Shown here piece after piece: positions 50,669 through 58,877 of a stretch of 64,000 bases of DNA. Made by a program: the position numbers and the translations under genes. Every line of letters begins with the position of its first letter. Position 1 is the stretch's first letter. Origin of the DNA: Amycolatopsis iheyensis (lineage in GTDB: Bacteria; Actinomycetota; Actinomycetes; Mycobacteriales; Pseudonocardiaceae); assembly GCF_024703995.1 (NCBI RefSeq), contig NZ_JAMXQV010000001.1:558001-622000 (forward strand), read 5' to 3'. Below the pieces are notes generated by a model, which saw nothing but the letters and a program-made list of their open reading frames with translations, searched no databases and had not been told where the DNA came from.

Positions 50669-50839
50669 GGACGGCTCCGAACTGCTGGGTTCCTGGCTGT
50701 CCCGCCACCGTCCGCCCGGACACCGGCGCGGGCCAAGGGCCGAACGGCACCCGTGGCCGGGCGAAGGTCGCCGGTTGCGAACGTGGTTCGGTTCCCCCGG
50801 ATCCCGCCACGGGCCGGGCGGGCGTGCCACTGTGGTGGC

Positions 50840-52315
50840 ATGCCCGGGGAAACGACGTCGGGCCGGGACCGGATGGACGCGCTGCCGGCGGCCATGCTCG
50901 CCTTCTCCGCCGGTCTGGAGCTCGAGACCACGCTGCACCGGATCGTCACCGCCGCCGCCGGCCTGGTCGGCGTCCGCTGCGGCGCGCTGACCCTGCTCGA
51001 CGAGGACGGCCGGACCACCGGGTTCGCCGCCACGGGCATCGACGACGCCATCCCGCGCCGCCTCCCGCCGATGCCGGCTGTCCTCGACGTCCCGCTCGTG
51101 GTCCGGGGCGCGGTCCTCGGCCGGCTGCACCTCGGCCGCGAGCAGGCCTTCACCGCCGACGACGAACGGGCGATCGTCGCGCTGGCGGCGGCGGCCGGGA
51201 TCGCGGTGGACAACGCGCGGCTTTACGAGGAGAGCCGGAGCAGGCAGCGGTGGCTGGAAGCGACCGGGGAGATCTCCGCCGAGCTCCTGGGCGGCACCGA
51301 CGTCCACACGGTGCTGCGCCTGGTCGCGAGCCGGGCCGCCGAACTCACCGGCGCCGAGGACGCGCTCATCGCACTGCCCGTGCCGCCCGATGGGGCACTG
51401 GTCGTCACGGTGTGCGCCGGCCCCGACGCCGAGGAACTGACCGGCCGCCGGATCCCGCTCGACGAGTCGACCTCGGGTGCGGTGCTGCGCGATCACGTCC
51501 CGCGCAACGTCCCGAACCTGGCGTACGGCCTGGGCACGGACCTCGGGCCGGCGCTGGCGGTGCGGTTGCGCTCCGGCGAGTCCACCGCGGGCGTGCTCCT
51601 GACGATCCGCGCTTCCGGCGCACCGGGTTTCGACGAGCACGAGCTCCAGCTCGTGTCCGCCTTCGCCGACCAGGCCGCGCTGGCGTTGCGGGACGCCGAA
51701 AGCCAGGCCGCCCGCCGCGAGCTCGACGTCGTGGTGGACCGCGAACGGATCGCCCGGGACCTGCACGACCACGTCATCCAGCGGCTGTTCGCGGTCGGCA
51801 TGGGCATCGAGGGCACCCGCCGCCGGACGGACTCGCCCGCGGTCACCGCCCGGCTCACCCAGCACATCGACCAGCTCCAGGACGTCATCGAAGAGATCCG
51901 CAGCGCGATCTTCGCCCTGCACGCCCGGCCGGGAGCCGGGTGGGGCCTGCGGGCCCGCCTGCAGAACGCGATCACCGAGACGACCGCCGACTCGGCGATC
52001 CGCACGACAGTGCGGCTGTCCGGAGCGTTCGACCGGGTGCCCGCCGGATTGGCCGAGCACGCCGAGGCGGTGGTGCGCGAAGCGGTCAGCAATGTCCTGC
52101 GGCACGCGCGTGCCGCGGAGCTGGCGGTCACCGTGTCCGTGGCCGGGGACCTGGTCGTCGAGGTCTACGACACCGGGATCGGGATACCGGAAGCCGTGGC
52201 GCGCAGCGGGCTGCGCAACCTCGAGCGGCGGGCCGCGGAAGCGGGCGGGTCGTTGCGGCTCGAACGCCCGGCCGACGGTGGTACCTGTCTCAGGTGGACG
52301 GTTCCGGTGCCTTGA
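50840..52315 (+). CDS. GAF-domain sensor histidine kinase, DevS/DosS-like
   Basis: 491 residues. Two GAF-type segments (residues ~15-130 and ~145-290) are followed by a HisKA_3 dimerisation helix with phospho-His in RERIARDLHDHVIQRLFAVG, and a HATPase domain (EAVVREAVSNVLRHARAAEL ... VYDTGIGIP). The LHDHVIQRLFA form is that of DevS/DosT. The usual haem-binding GAF-A His was not identified by eye. It is the likely partner of the response regulator 1 kb upstream. The 3' end overlaps the convergent gene by 26 bases. Confidence 0.9.
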   Translation: MPGETTSGRDRMDALPAAMLAFSAGLELETTLHRIVTAAAGLVGVRCGALTLLDEDGRTTGFAATGIDDAIPRRLPPMPAVLDVPLVVRGAVLGRLHLGREQAFTADDERAIVALAAAAGIAVDNARLYEESRSRQRWLEATGEISAELLGGTDVHTVLRLVASRAAELTGAEDALIALPVPPDGALVVTVCAGPDAEELTGRRIPLDESTSGAVLRDHVPRNVPNLAYGLGTDLGPALAVRLRSGESTAGVLLTIRASGAPGFDEHELQLVSAFADQAALALRDAESQAARRELDVVVDRERIARDLHDHVIQRLFAVGMGIEGTRRRTDSPAVTARLTQHIDQLQDVIEEIRSAIFALHARPGAGWGLRARLQNAITETTADSAIRTTVRLSGAFDRVPAGLAEHAEAVVREAVSNVLRHARAAELAVTVSVAGDLVVEVYDTGIGIPEAVARSGLRNLERRAAEAGGSLRLERPADGGTCLRWTVPVP

Positions 52316-53465
52316 GCCGCAGCACGTGCGGGTATTCCGTGGCGCGTTGCTGGAAAGAGAGGATCGCGGGGTTCCGGATCGTGCCGTCCCGGATCTCGAC
52401 GGCCCGTCCCACCGTTTCGTCTTCGTCCCAAGTGGACTGTCTGGAAAGGACTGTCCGCAGGTGCGGCAGCAGCGCTTCGCTGATTTCCCAGGTCGCCGAG
52501 TTCCACAGGTAGGAGGGACTGTGGTCGACGGCGTAGTAGGTGACGCCGTGGCCGACCTGGAAGGTCGGCCGGGTGAACGTGGTGGGCCGCGCCCAGCTGA
52601 AGCCCATGCCTTCGTCACAGGAGACGTCCACGATGAGGCTGCCGGGGGTGAACGCGGCGAGGTCGTCCTCGATGAGGAAGGTCAGCGGCGCTTCGGTGTC
52701 CTGGAGCACGCAGTTGACGACGATGTCGTGCTCGGCGAGGAACCCGGCCAGCGGCACCCGGCCGTGGCTGGTGTGTGCGTGGCTGCGGCGAGGGTCGCCC
52801 GGGTGGTTCTTGTCGTGGTCGAAGTGGACCATCGTCGCGGAATGGATCGGTGAGCCGACCGCGCTGAGGCCGCGGGCGGTGAGGACTTCGACGTCGTGGA
52901 CTCCGTGGGCGTTCAGCGCGGTCACCGCGCCGCGCGCGGTCGCGCCGAAGCCGATCACCACCGCCCGCAAGCGGCGGCCGTAGTCGCCGGTCGAGCCGAT
53001 CAGCTGCAGGGCGTGCAGGACCGAGCAGTAGCCGGCCAGTTCGTTGTTCTTGTGGAAGACGTGCAGCCCGAACGAGCCGTCACTCCGCCAGTGGTTCATG
53101 GCTTCGAACGCGATCACGGTCAGCCGCCGGTCGATGGCCAGCTGGGTCAGCTCGGCGTCCTGCACGCAGTGCGGCCAGCCCCACAGCACCTGGCCTTCCC
53201 GGAGTTCCGCGACGTCCTCCCGCAGCGGTTTGGCCAACAGGACCACCTCGCACTCGGCGATGAGCTGCTCGCGCGTGCGCAGTCCCGCGACCGCGCGCGC
53301 CAGCTGCTCATCGGGCACCCCGAAAGGTACGCCGTACCCGTGTTCGAGGTAGATGGTCTTCCGGAGATCGGCGTCGATCCGGTCCAGGTGGTGTGGGTGG
53401 ATCGGTAGCCGCCGTTCGTTCTCCTTGCGGGAACGCGCGACGACGCCGAGACTGAGCTGGTCCAC
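52290..53465 (-). CDS. Alanine dehydrogenase/PNT-fold enzyme, N5-(carboxyethyl)ornithine synthase-like
   Basis: 391 residues. The N-terminal AlaDh domain starts LSLGVVARSRKENERRLPIH, with VLLAKPLREDVAEL and GWPHCVQD. The NAD-binding domain has AVVIGFGATARGAVTALNAH. The substrate region GFSWARPTTFTRPTFQVGHG and YLWNSATWEIS match carboxyethylornithine synthases, which reductively condense pyruvate with ornithine or lysine. GTG 53465 is chosen for AAAGGGG five bases upstream; an in-frame ATG at 53516 lacks one. The substrate remains inferred. Confidence 0.82.
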   Translation of the reverse strand: MDQLSLGVVARSRKENERRLPIHPHHLDRIDADLRKTIYLEHGYGVPFGVPDEQLARAVAGLRTREQLIAECEVVLLAKPLREDVAELREGQVLWGWPHCVQDAELTQLAIDRRLTVIAFEAMNHWRSDGSFGLHVFHKNNELAGYCSVLHALQLIGSTGDYGRRLRAVVIGFGATARGAVTALNAHGVHDVEVLTARGLSAVGSPIHSATMVHFDHDKNHPGDPRRSHAHTSHGRVPLAGFLAEHDIVVNCVLQDTEAPLTFLIEDDLAAFTPGSLIVDVSCDEGMGFSWARPTTFTRPTFQVGHGVTYYAVDHSPSYLWNSATWEISEALLPHLRTVLSRQSTWDEDETVGRAVEIRDGTIRNPAILSFQQRATEYPHVLRLKAPEPST

Positions 53466-53781
53466 GAGGGCCCCTTTGCTAGAACCCAGTCTTAACACAC
53501 CCAGCGCGGCCGTCATGTACGCTGGGTGTTGACCGAGAGCATTTCGCGCGCAAGTGGTCGAACCTGCGCCGTCCTCGGCCCCAATCCGGCGCTGCCAGCG
53601 GCCGGGGACGGGAGCACCGACATGCCGTCGGACCCGAAAGCCACCCTCGCCGAACTACTGCCGCGCTGAAGCCCGGGCACGTCGCTCGGTGAGCTGTTCC
53701 GCGGCCCGGCCCGCCGCTCGCACTTCCGACGCCGCCCTCCGGCGGCGTACCCGAAAGGATTTCCTGATCAGTACTCCCACC
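53466..53781. other. Intergenic promoter region
   Basis: 316 bases with no convincing gene. The part next to the CEOS-like gene is less GC-rich and probably holds its promoter. A 15-codon frame at 53623 (MPSDPKATLAELLPR) has no ribosome site and is not called. Confidence 0.45.
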
Positions 53782-53994
53782 ATGGACAGCTCGTTGTTCA
53801 GCCATCCCATCGCGGAACAACCCCGTCCCGGAACGCTCACCACACCCCAGGACAGCCGGTACGGGAGCTTGTTCCGCCAGCCGGTGTACACCCCGGCCCC
53901 CGCTTCCGGAGACGAGACCGAACGCTTGCCGCAGCGCCGGTCCGCCGCGCCCGGCAAGCGGGCGTACGACCCGTCCGGCCGCGCCCGGCGGTGA
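53782..53994 (+). CDS. Small hypothetical protein
   Basis: 70 residues starting MDSSLFSHPIAEQPRPGTLT. The codons show the expected third-position GC, and the protein is rich in Pro, Arg and Ser with no domain I know. There is no clear ribosome site next to the ATG (AAAGGA lies 24 bases away), so the start and even coding status are uncertain. Confidence 0.35.
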   Translation: MDSSLFSHPIAEQPRPGTLTTPQDSRYGSLFRQPVYTPAPASGDETERLPQRRSAAPGKRAYDPSGRARR

Positions 53995-54084
53995 CATCGG
54001 TCCTTCGGGACGAAGTGCTTTTCCCGATCTGATCGAGCCGGACCTCCCACCACCGGATGTCATCGAGAGAGAAGAAGGTCAGAC

Positions 54085-54231
54085 ATGGACTTCGTGTCCC
54101 GTTACGAGCAGCGGGTGAACCTCGTCGAGAACACGGTGAAGGAGAATTCGCCGCTGTCGGCCGAAGAAGCCCGCAAGCTGGCGATCCGCTTGCTGCGGAC
54201 GCTCGAAGAGATCCCCGAGAAGATCCGGTGA
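54085..54231 (+). CDS. DUF6307-type small protein
   Basis: 48 residues: MDFVSRYEQRVNLVENTVKE then NSPLSAEEARKLAIRLLRTL then EEIPEKIR. This helical pattern is that of the actinobacterial DUF6307 family. GAGAAGAAGG lies eight bases before the ATG. A half-match to a DevR box (TTCGGGAC-GAAG) is found about 80 bases upstream. Function unknown; stress-associated by location. Confidence 0.75.
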   Translation: MDFVSRYEQRVNLVENTVKENSPLSAEEARKLAIRLLRTLEEIPEKIR

Positions 54232-54348
54232 ACGCACTCGTTCGTGGTGGTGACTGGTGACCGCCACGAATTCAGGGGTACCGGCGCCTCAGTGTCTGTT
54301 GCGCAACCGATGAGGCGCGTCGCGATACCACCCGAAGAGACCGGCGCC

Positions 54349-54534
54349 ATGGCGCTCACGCCCGAACAGCGGTATCGCGGTGCCCGGCTGGTCGCCTCAG
54401 CCGCAAGCGACGCCGAAGATTGCGCTTCGCTGCTCGCCGTGCTCGGCCTGGAAGCCGCCGACGGCGTGTCGGGAGAGCATCGCTCCCGGGCCGATGACCG
54501 CGGGTGGCGTCGCGGGAGCGAGGCGGGTACATGA
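54349..54534 (+). CDS. Small hypothetical protein coupled to STAS-HATPase gene
   Basis: 61 residues, MALTPEQRYRGARLVASAAS then DAEDCASLLAVLGLEAADG, a helical N-terminal pattern seen in short actinomycete proteins, with a hydrophilic tail. GAAGAGA lies upstream. The TGA overlaps the next ATG (ATGA), which supports real translation. No domain is identified. Confidence 0.5.
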   Translation: MALTPEQRYRGARLVASAASDAEDCASLLAVLGLEAADGVSGEHRSRADDRGWRRGSEAGT

Positions 54535-55325
54535 CCGGTGAAACCGGGTTGCACCTGGTGCCGCATTACCGGGCGGAGTCGACCGTGGCGACCTTGACCG
54601 GCGCCTTGACCGAGGCCGGCTATCGGGAGCTGCGTGACGGCGTGCTCAAGCTGGCCACGGACGCGCCGGAGAGCGTCATCGCCGACATTCACGGTCTCGA
54701 CGTCGACGACGACAGCCTCATGAGTGTGTTCACCGTCATCGCGCTGCGGATCGGCGACTGGCCCGGGCTTCCGTTCGCGGTGGTCACCGACCGCGCGGAT
54801 CACGTGGCCCAGCTGGCGGCGCGCGGAGCGGAGGTGCCGGTCCACGCCGACGTCCTCGCGGCCGAACAGGCACGCGAGCGCCCTTCCCGCCGGCGGGCGG
54901 TGCAGCTGCTGGCCGCATCGCCGCACGCCTCCGCGATCGCCCGGGCGTTCGTCGGCCGGACTTGCGCGCAGTGGAACGTGCGCCGGCACGTCGACGACGC
55001 TCTCCTGGTCGCGACCGAGCTGGTGGAGAACGCGATCCTGCACACGACATCGCACCCCCGGCTGCGGCTCGAGCTGCGCCCGGACACCTTCACCATCGCG
55101 GTCGCCGACGACGACCCGCGGCGGGCAGTCCTGCGCGAGCGCCCCAGAGAGAACGGTCTCGGACTCCGGCTGGTCGCCCAGACCGCACACTGCTGGGGAT
55201 GCAGCCCGTCTTGGGCCGGCGGCAAGGTCGTCTGGGCCGTCCTGCTGCCGAACCGGCGGGGACACCCGATCGCCGAAGTGCGCGATCCCCGGGAGTCCGG
55301 GCCGGTATGGCGGCGCCACCCGTGA
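54531..55325 (+). CDS. STAS-HATPase fusion, anti-sigma/antagonist-type regulator
   Basis: 264 residues. An N-terminal STAS-like domain (~1-90: ESTVATLTGALTEAGYRELR ... VIADIHGLDVDDDSLMSVF) is joined to a C-terminal RsbW-like HATPase (~130-245: N-box LLVATELVENAILHTTSHPR, G-box ENGLGLRLVAQTA). Normally these partners are separate proteins that switch sigma factors on and off. The usual phospho-Ser position in the STAS part is not obvious. ATG overlaps the preceding stop. Confidence 0.85.
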   Translation: MTGETGLHLVPHYRAESTVATLTGALTEAGYRELRDGVLKLATDAPESVIADIHGLDVDDDSLMSVFTVIALRIGDWPGLPFAVVTDRADHVAQLAARGAEVPVHADVLAAEQARERPSRRRAVQLLAASPHASAIARAFVGRTCAQWNVRRHVDDALLVATELVENAILHTTSHPRLRLELRPDTFTIAVADDDPRRAVLRERPRENGLGLRLVAQTAHCWGCSPSWAGGKVVWAVLLPNRRGHPIAEVRDPRESGPVWRRHP

Positions 55326-55368
55326 CGGGTAATCGGAAGCGGCGGGGGCGTGCCGCCGAACCGGTGCC

Positions 55369-56112
55369 GTGATCGCCGTCGGCATCACCCTGGCGCCTGC
55401 TCCTCGGCTCGCCAGCACCCTGGTCACCGTCACCGGGGAACTCGACCTCTCCGGTTACCGGTTTCTGCGTGACGGCCTGCTGAAGGTGGCCGCCGACGGC
55501 CCGCCCGGGCTGATCGCCGACGTCGACGGGCTGGTCATCGACGCACTGTCCCCCGCCGCCGTCTTCCCCCTGGTCGCCCGCCGGATCGGGCACTGGCCTG
55601 GCATCCCGTTCACCCTGGTCACCCGTCAGCGGGTGCATCTGCACGCCTTCCACGGCCACGGCACCGACCGCCTTGTCGCGGTCTGTGACGACGTCGAGAC
55701 CGCCGAAAACAGCCAGGAGATCCCCACCCGCCGATGGGCCCAGCGGAAGTTCCCCCGCACCGAGGACGCGCCGGAGCTCGCTCGCACGTTCCTCCGGGAC
55801 CGCATCACGGATTGGGGCGTGCCCGAGCTGGCCTACGACGGGCTCCTGGTCGTGGGCGAGCTCGTCGACAACACGCTCCGGCACACCAGGTCCGCACCTG
55901 ACGTGCGGCTCGATCTGCGCCGGGGCCTGTTCACCATCGCTGTCGCCGACGAGCACGCCGGTCCGGCGATCCTCCTGGAGCGATCCGGCCTGCGCGACCC
56001 GGGCATCGGCCTGCGGATCGTCACCCAAACCGCGACGGCGTGGGGAAGCAGCCGGCGCTGGTCGGGCGGAAAGGTGGTGTGGGCGACACTCGCCTCCGCA
56101 AGCCGCATTTAA
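55369..56112 (+). CDS. STAS-HATPase fusion, paralogue
   Basis: 247 residues with the same architecture as the previous gene: STAS-like half (TLVTVTGELDLSGYRFLRDG ... LIADVDGLVIDALSPAAVF) and HATPase half (LLVVGELVDNTLRHTRSAPD ... RDPGIGLRIVTQTATAWGSS). The two proteins are diverged paralogues, probably from an old tandem duplication. GTG start at 55369. Sigma targets are unknown; a sigma-70-family gene lies 0.5 kb downstream on the other strand. Confidence 0.85.
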   Translation: MIAVGITLAPAPRLASTLVTVTGELDLSGYRFLRDGLLKVAADGPPGLIADVDGLVIDALSPAAVFPLVARRIGHWPGIPFTLVTRQRVHLHAFHGHGTDRLVAVCDDVETAENSQEIPTRRWAQRKFPRTEDAPELARTFLRDRITDWGVPELAYDGLLVVGELVDNTLRHTRSAPDVRLDLRRGLFTIAVADEHAGPAILLERSGLRDPGIGLRIVTQTATAWGSSRRWSGGKVVWATLASASRI

Positions 56113-56127
56113 AACCTCGCGTCGGGG

Positions 56128-56538
56128 GTGCGCCACACCGTGTGCCCGGGCGAAAATATCCGCGTGACACGTCGCGATTCCGATCCCGGCGGACCGGACG
56201 GCCTCCGGGAAGACCTGGTGCTGTCGGTGCGCCGGTTCGGCGTAGTGCCGGTGGTGATCGCCGAGGGCACCGTCGACCTGCGCACGGGGCCACAACTGGC
56301 CCACGTGATCACGGCCGCCGTCGCCCAGCAGCCGGCCGACGTCGTCATCGACTTGACGGGGGTGGGCTTCCTGTCCGTGACCGGCCTGCACGTCCTGCTC
56401 GATGCCCGGCGCGCCGCCGAGGACCGCACAAGGTTGAGAGTGCTCGCAGCCGGCGAGCCTTTGCGAATGATCACTCTCACCAAAGCGGACCAGGTGCTGG
56501 CGGTCTACCCGGCCCTGCCGGATGGGACCGGCCGCTGA
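56128..56538 (+). CDS. STAS-domain anti-sigma factor antagonist
   Basis: About 136 residues. The STAS domain has VVIAEGTVDLRTGPQLAHVI and VVIDLTGVGFLSVTGLHVLL, where the Ser in FLSVTGL is the usual phosphorylation site. It should bind the HATPase domains encoded just upstream when unphosphorylated. The GTG start is uncertain; another GTG lies at 56164. Confidence 0.85.
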   Translation: MRHTVCPGENIRVTRRDSDPGGPDGLREDLVLSVRRFGVVPVVIAEGTVDLRTGPQLAHVITAAVAQQPADVVIDLTGVGFLSVTGLHVLLDARRAAEDRTRLRVLAAGEPLRMITLTKADQVLAVYPALPDGTGR

Positions 56539-56643
56539 GCGGAGGCCGGCCCGGGCGATTTCAGCCGCCCGGCCACGATCTCGACGAGAGAGCGGCTTTT
56601 GCCGAAGGTGTCCTGAAAGCGACACCGTTGCCGGGTGAACGCG

Positions 56644-57207
56644 TCACCGGATCGGTGCGGCAAGATGCTGGCGCAACGTGGTGAGAGCGCGGTGCTGGCT
56701 CACGCGTACGGCGCCCGAACTGGCGACGCCGAGCGTGGCAGCCGTCTCCCGGGCGGACAGGCCGAGCATGACCCGTAGCACCACGATATCGCGCTGTTCC
56801 GGCCCCAGCAGGGCCAGCAGGAAGCCGATCCGCTGACACAGTTCGAGGTGTTCGACTTGGCGCAACGGCCCCGGCCGGTCGGAAGTCAGCGGGGCGAACT
56901 GCGAAACCGGGCGGCTCGCATCGCTTTCCCGGCGGCGGTGAGCGTCGACGACCTTGTGCGACGCGACGCCGTAGACGAAGCTCATGAACTGGGCAGCACC
57001 GTAGCGATAACCCGGCAGCGCACCGAGCACACCGAGCAGCACCTCCTGCGCGCAGTCGTCCGCGTCGCTGTCCCGGTAGCACCGGCTTCCCAGGCGCGCC
57101 CGGCAGTACCGCAGCACACCCGGGCGCAGCCAGCCCAGCAGCGCCTCGGTCGCGGCGCGATCACCTGACATCGCCGAAGCGAGAAGCGCGCCGTCGACCA
57201 TCGCCAT
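56644..57207 (-). CDS. Sigma-70-family RNA polymerase sigma factor (ShbA-like ECF)
   Basis: 187 residues. Sigma region 2 is present (LRPGVLRYCRARLG ... DADDCAQEVLLGVLGALPGY, then FMSFVYGVASHKVVDAHRRR) and region 4 (LLGPEQRDIVVLRVMLGLSA ... SSGAVRVSQHRALTTLRQHL). The SGAVRVSQHRAL segment is like the ShbA group that drives housekeeping sigma expression. AAAGG lies six bases upstream of ATG 57207. No anti-sigma factor is adjacent on this strand; the STAS/HATPase genes opposite are candidates for control. Confidence 0.9.
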   Translation of the reverse strand: MAMVDGALLASAMSGDRAATEALLGWLRPGVLRYCRARLGSRCYRDSDADDCAQEVLLGVLGALPGYRYGAAQFMSFVYGVASHKVVDAHRRRESDASRPVSQFAPLTSDRPGPLRQVEHLELCQRIGFLLALLGPEQRDIVVLRVMLGLSARETAATLGVASSGAVRVSQHRALTTLRQHLAAPIR

Positions 57208-57225
57208 GGTGAGCCTTTCGGTCGG

Positions 57226-57837
57226 TCAGGTCCGGGTGGTCAGGTACGGAGCGGGATCACCGCCGGCCCGGGCGCCGTCGGCCAGCCAGCGGAGAAACCC
57301 GCTGCGGTCCCGTCGTTCGATTTCGTCGAGGAAGACCTGCCGGCGCTCGACGACGAGCCGACGCGCCTGCAGATCGGCGGCGAGGAGCAGGAGGAAGTAG
57401 CTGCGCCGCCAAGCCAGGCACAACTCGTCGGTCGCCATCTCGGCCACCGGGACGGCCCGTGGTACCGAAGATCCGGCCGGCTCGGCCGCAGCGGGCAACG
57501 TGGCCAGGTAACGGTAACCGGCACCCAAGCCGGCCACGACGAACAGGACCACGATCGCCACCGTGAGGCCACCACCCACGATTGTCCGCAGGCCGGCGAC
57601 GATCAGCCAAAACAGAACGAACGCCGCGGCGGTCGCCAGGCCCACCGGCAGCTCAGGCCCGCTCCTCCCGGCATCGCCGCGCGCGAGCAGCGGGACGACG
57701 AAAGCCACGAGCAGCCCGGCGCTGCCGCCGAGCAGCAGCCAGCCGGCCAGGACGTCCCACGGCAGGGCCAGCGCACCGATCGTGGCCAAGGCGCAAGCAG
57801 GACCGAGCAGACCGACCGCCGCCACGCGCCCCACCAT
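57226..57837 (-). CDS. Integral membrane protein, unknown function
   Basis: 203 residues with about four N-terminal transmembrane helices (ACALATIGALALPWDVLAGW, LLLGGSAGLLVAFVVPLLA, GLATAAAFVLFWLIVAGLRT, LTVAIVVLFVVAGLGAGYRY) and a cytoplasmic tail with Arg-rich helices (LAADLQARRLVVERRQVFLD). Such tails occur in actinomycete proteins next to mobile elements, but no family name is certain. It ends 18 bases before the sigma factor ATG, so the two may be cotranscribed. Confidence 0.65.
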   Translation of the reverse strand: MVGRVAAVGLLGPACALATIGALALPWDVLAGWLLLGGSAGLLVAFVVPLLARGDAGRSGPELPVGLATAAAFVLFWLIVAGLRTIVGGGLTVAIVVLFVVAGLGAGYRYLATLPAAAEPAGSSVPRAVPVAEMATDELCLAWRRSYFLLLLAADLQARRLVVERRQVFLDEIERRDRSGFLRWLADGARAGGDPAPYLTTRT

Positions 57838-58039
57838 CGTGCCCTCATGTCCGGTTCGGTCGCCGGCTGACGCAGCCGGTAACGGGGAAACAGGATCGCC
57901 GGGGGCTGGGGCGCCGCAGGCAGTCTACGCCCCGGGAGGAAAACGAGCTTGGTCTCTTCGGTTGCCGCAGCCGGGGCCGGGCCGGGGTTCCGGCGGGGTA
58001 GCCGGGAAGTGAGCACCGGACCGGACGGGCACCAGGTGC

Positions 58040-58161
58040 CCGGCCTGCCTCCACCTGCGCAGTACCTTGCGGCTGTGGTTGTTCGTGCCCGCGATCCGAT
58101 CCAGCTCCGCGCCGGTCGGCGTGGGGCTCTTGGCCCGCTCGGTCACGCAGTACGCCCACAT
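58040..58161 (-). pseudogene. Fragment of a DUF2637/AICE-type protein C terminus
   Basis: On the minus strand, WAYCVTERAKSPTPTGAELD then RIAGTNNHSRKVLRRWRQAG is the C-terminal helix-turn-helix pattern found at the end of integrative-element proteins of the DUF2637 type. No N-terminal part is present. With the adjoining broken regulator and recombinase it marks an element remnant. Confidence 0.5.
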
Positions 58162-58189
58162 CCGCTGCTCGGCTCGGCCGGAGGAAGCT

Positions 58190-58870
58190 GCGTACGGCGC
58201 GGCGCTACTTCAAGCTGGCGGCTCAGCTGGCCCACGTCGCCGGCGATGACGCCCTGGCCGCGGTCGCTCTCGCCTCGCTGGCCAGGCAGTGCTTTGCCCT
58301 CGACCGGCCGGCCGACGGTCTCGAGGTCGTGCAGCTGGCGCAGTACGCCACGCGCCGGACGGCCAGCCCACGGCTGCGCGCTGTCCTGGCCACCCGCGAG
58401 GCATGGGCGCACGCCCAACTCGGTGACGCGCCCGCGTTCCGGCGGTCCGTCCGGCTTGCCGAGGACTATTTCAGCGAGGGGCTCCGGGACGGCGACGCAG
58501 CAACCCCCTCGGTCCGGAGCTTGGACGAAGCCGAGCTGATGGGTGTCATCGGCGCCCGCCACCGCGACCTATCCCGACACGCCCCCTGCACGCGGCCCAC
58601 GCCCAGGACTGCATCGGCTGCGCGATCGCCCTGCGCGATCCCGATCGGGTCCGCAACCGCGCCTTCGACCTCGTGGGGCTCGCTCGCGCCCACCTGATCA
58701 CCCGCGAGCCGGAACGCGCCGCCGAGCTGATCGGCATGGCCCTGCCTGACGTTGCGCCGTGGACGTACGGCCGAGTCGAGTCAAGCTCCGGGACTTCCAC
58801 CGGGAAGCAGGGGCGTTCGCTACGGTGCCTGCCGTACGCGACATCCGCGAGGTCGTCGCAGCGAAGCTGC
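58190..58870 (+). pseudogene. Broken TPR-type (XRE-like) regulator, two frameshifts
   Basis: The C-terminal helical-repeat half of a helix-turn-helix/TPR regulator is readable in three successive frames. The first is RYFKLAAQLAHVAGDDALAA ... LAQYATRRTASPRLRAVLAT ... RSLDEAELMGVIGARHRDLS (to ~58575). The second is LHAAHAQDCIGCAIALRDPD ... AFDLVGLARAHLITREPERA (58586-58770). The third is VKLRDFHREAGAFATVPAVR DIRE (from 58780). The DNA-binding half is missing. The remnant abuts the truncated recombinase at ~58870. Confidence 0.75.
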
Positions 58871-58877
58871 CCGGCAC

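Noticed and set aside
49802..52618. 938-codon minus-strand frame over the nitroreductase and kinase genes
   Set aside because: Only its last 288 codons are a real gene (Acg-like); the rest is antisense to the histidine kinase.
53623..53670. 15-codon frame MPSDPKATLAELLPR
   Set aside because: No ribosome site, no coupling and no similarity; too short to support.
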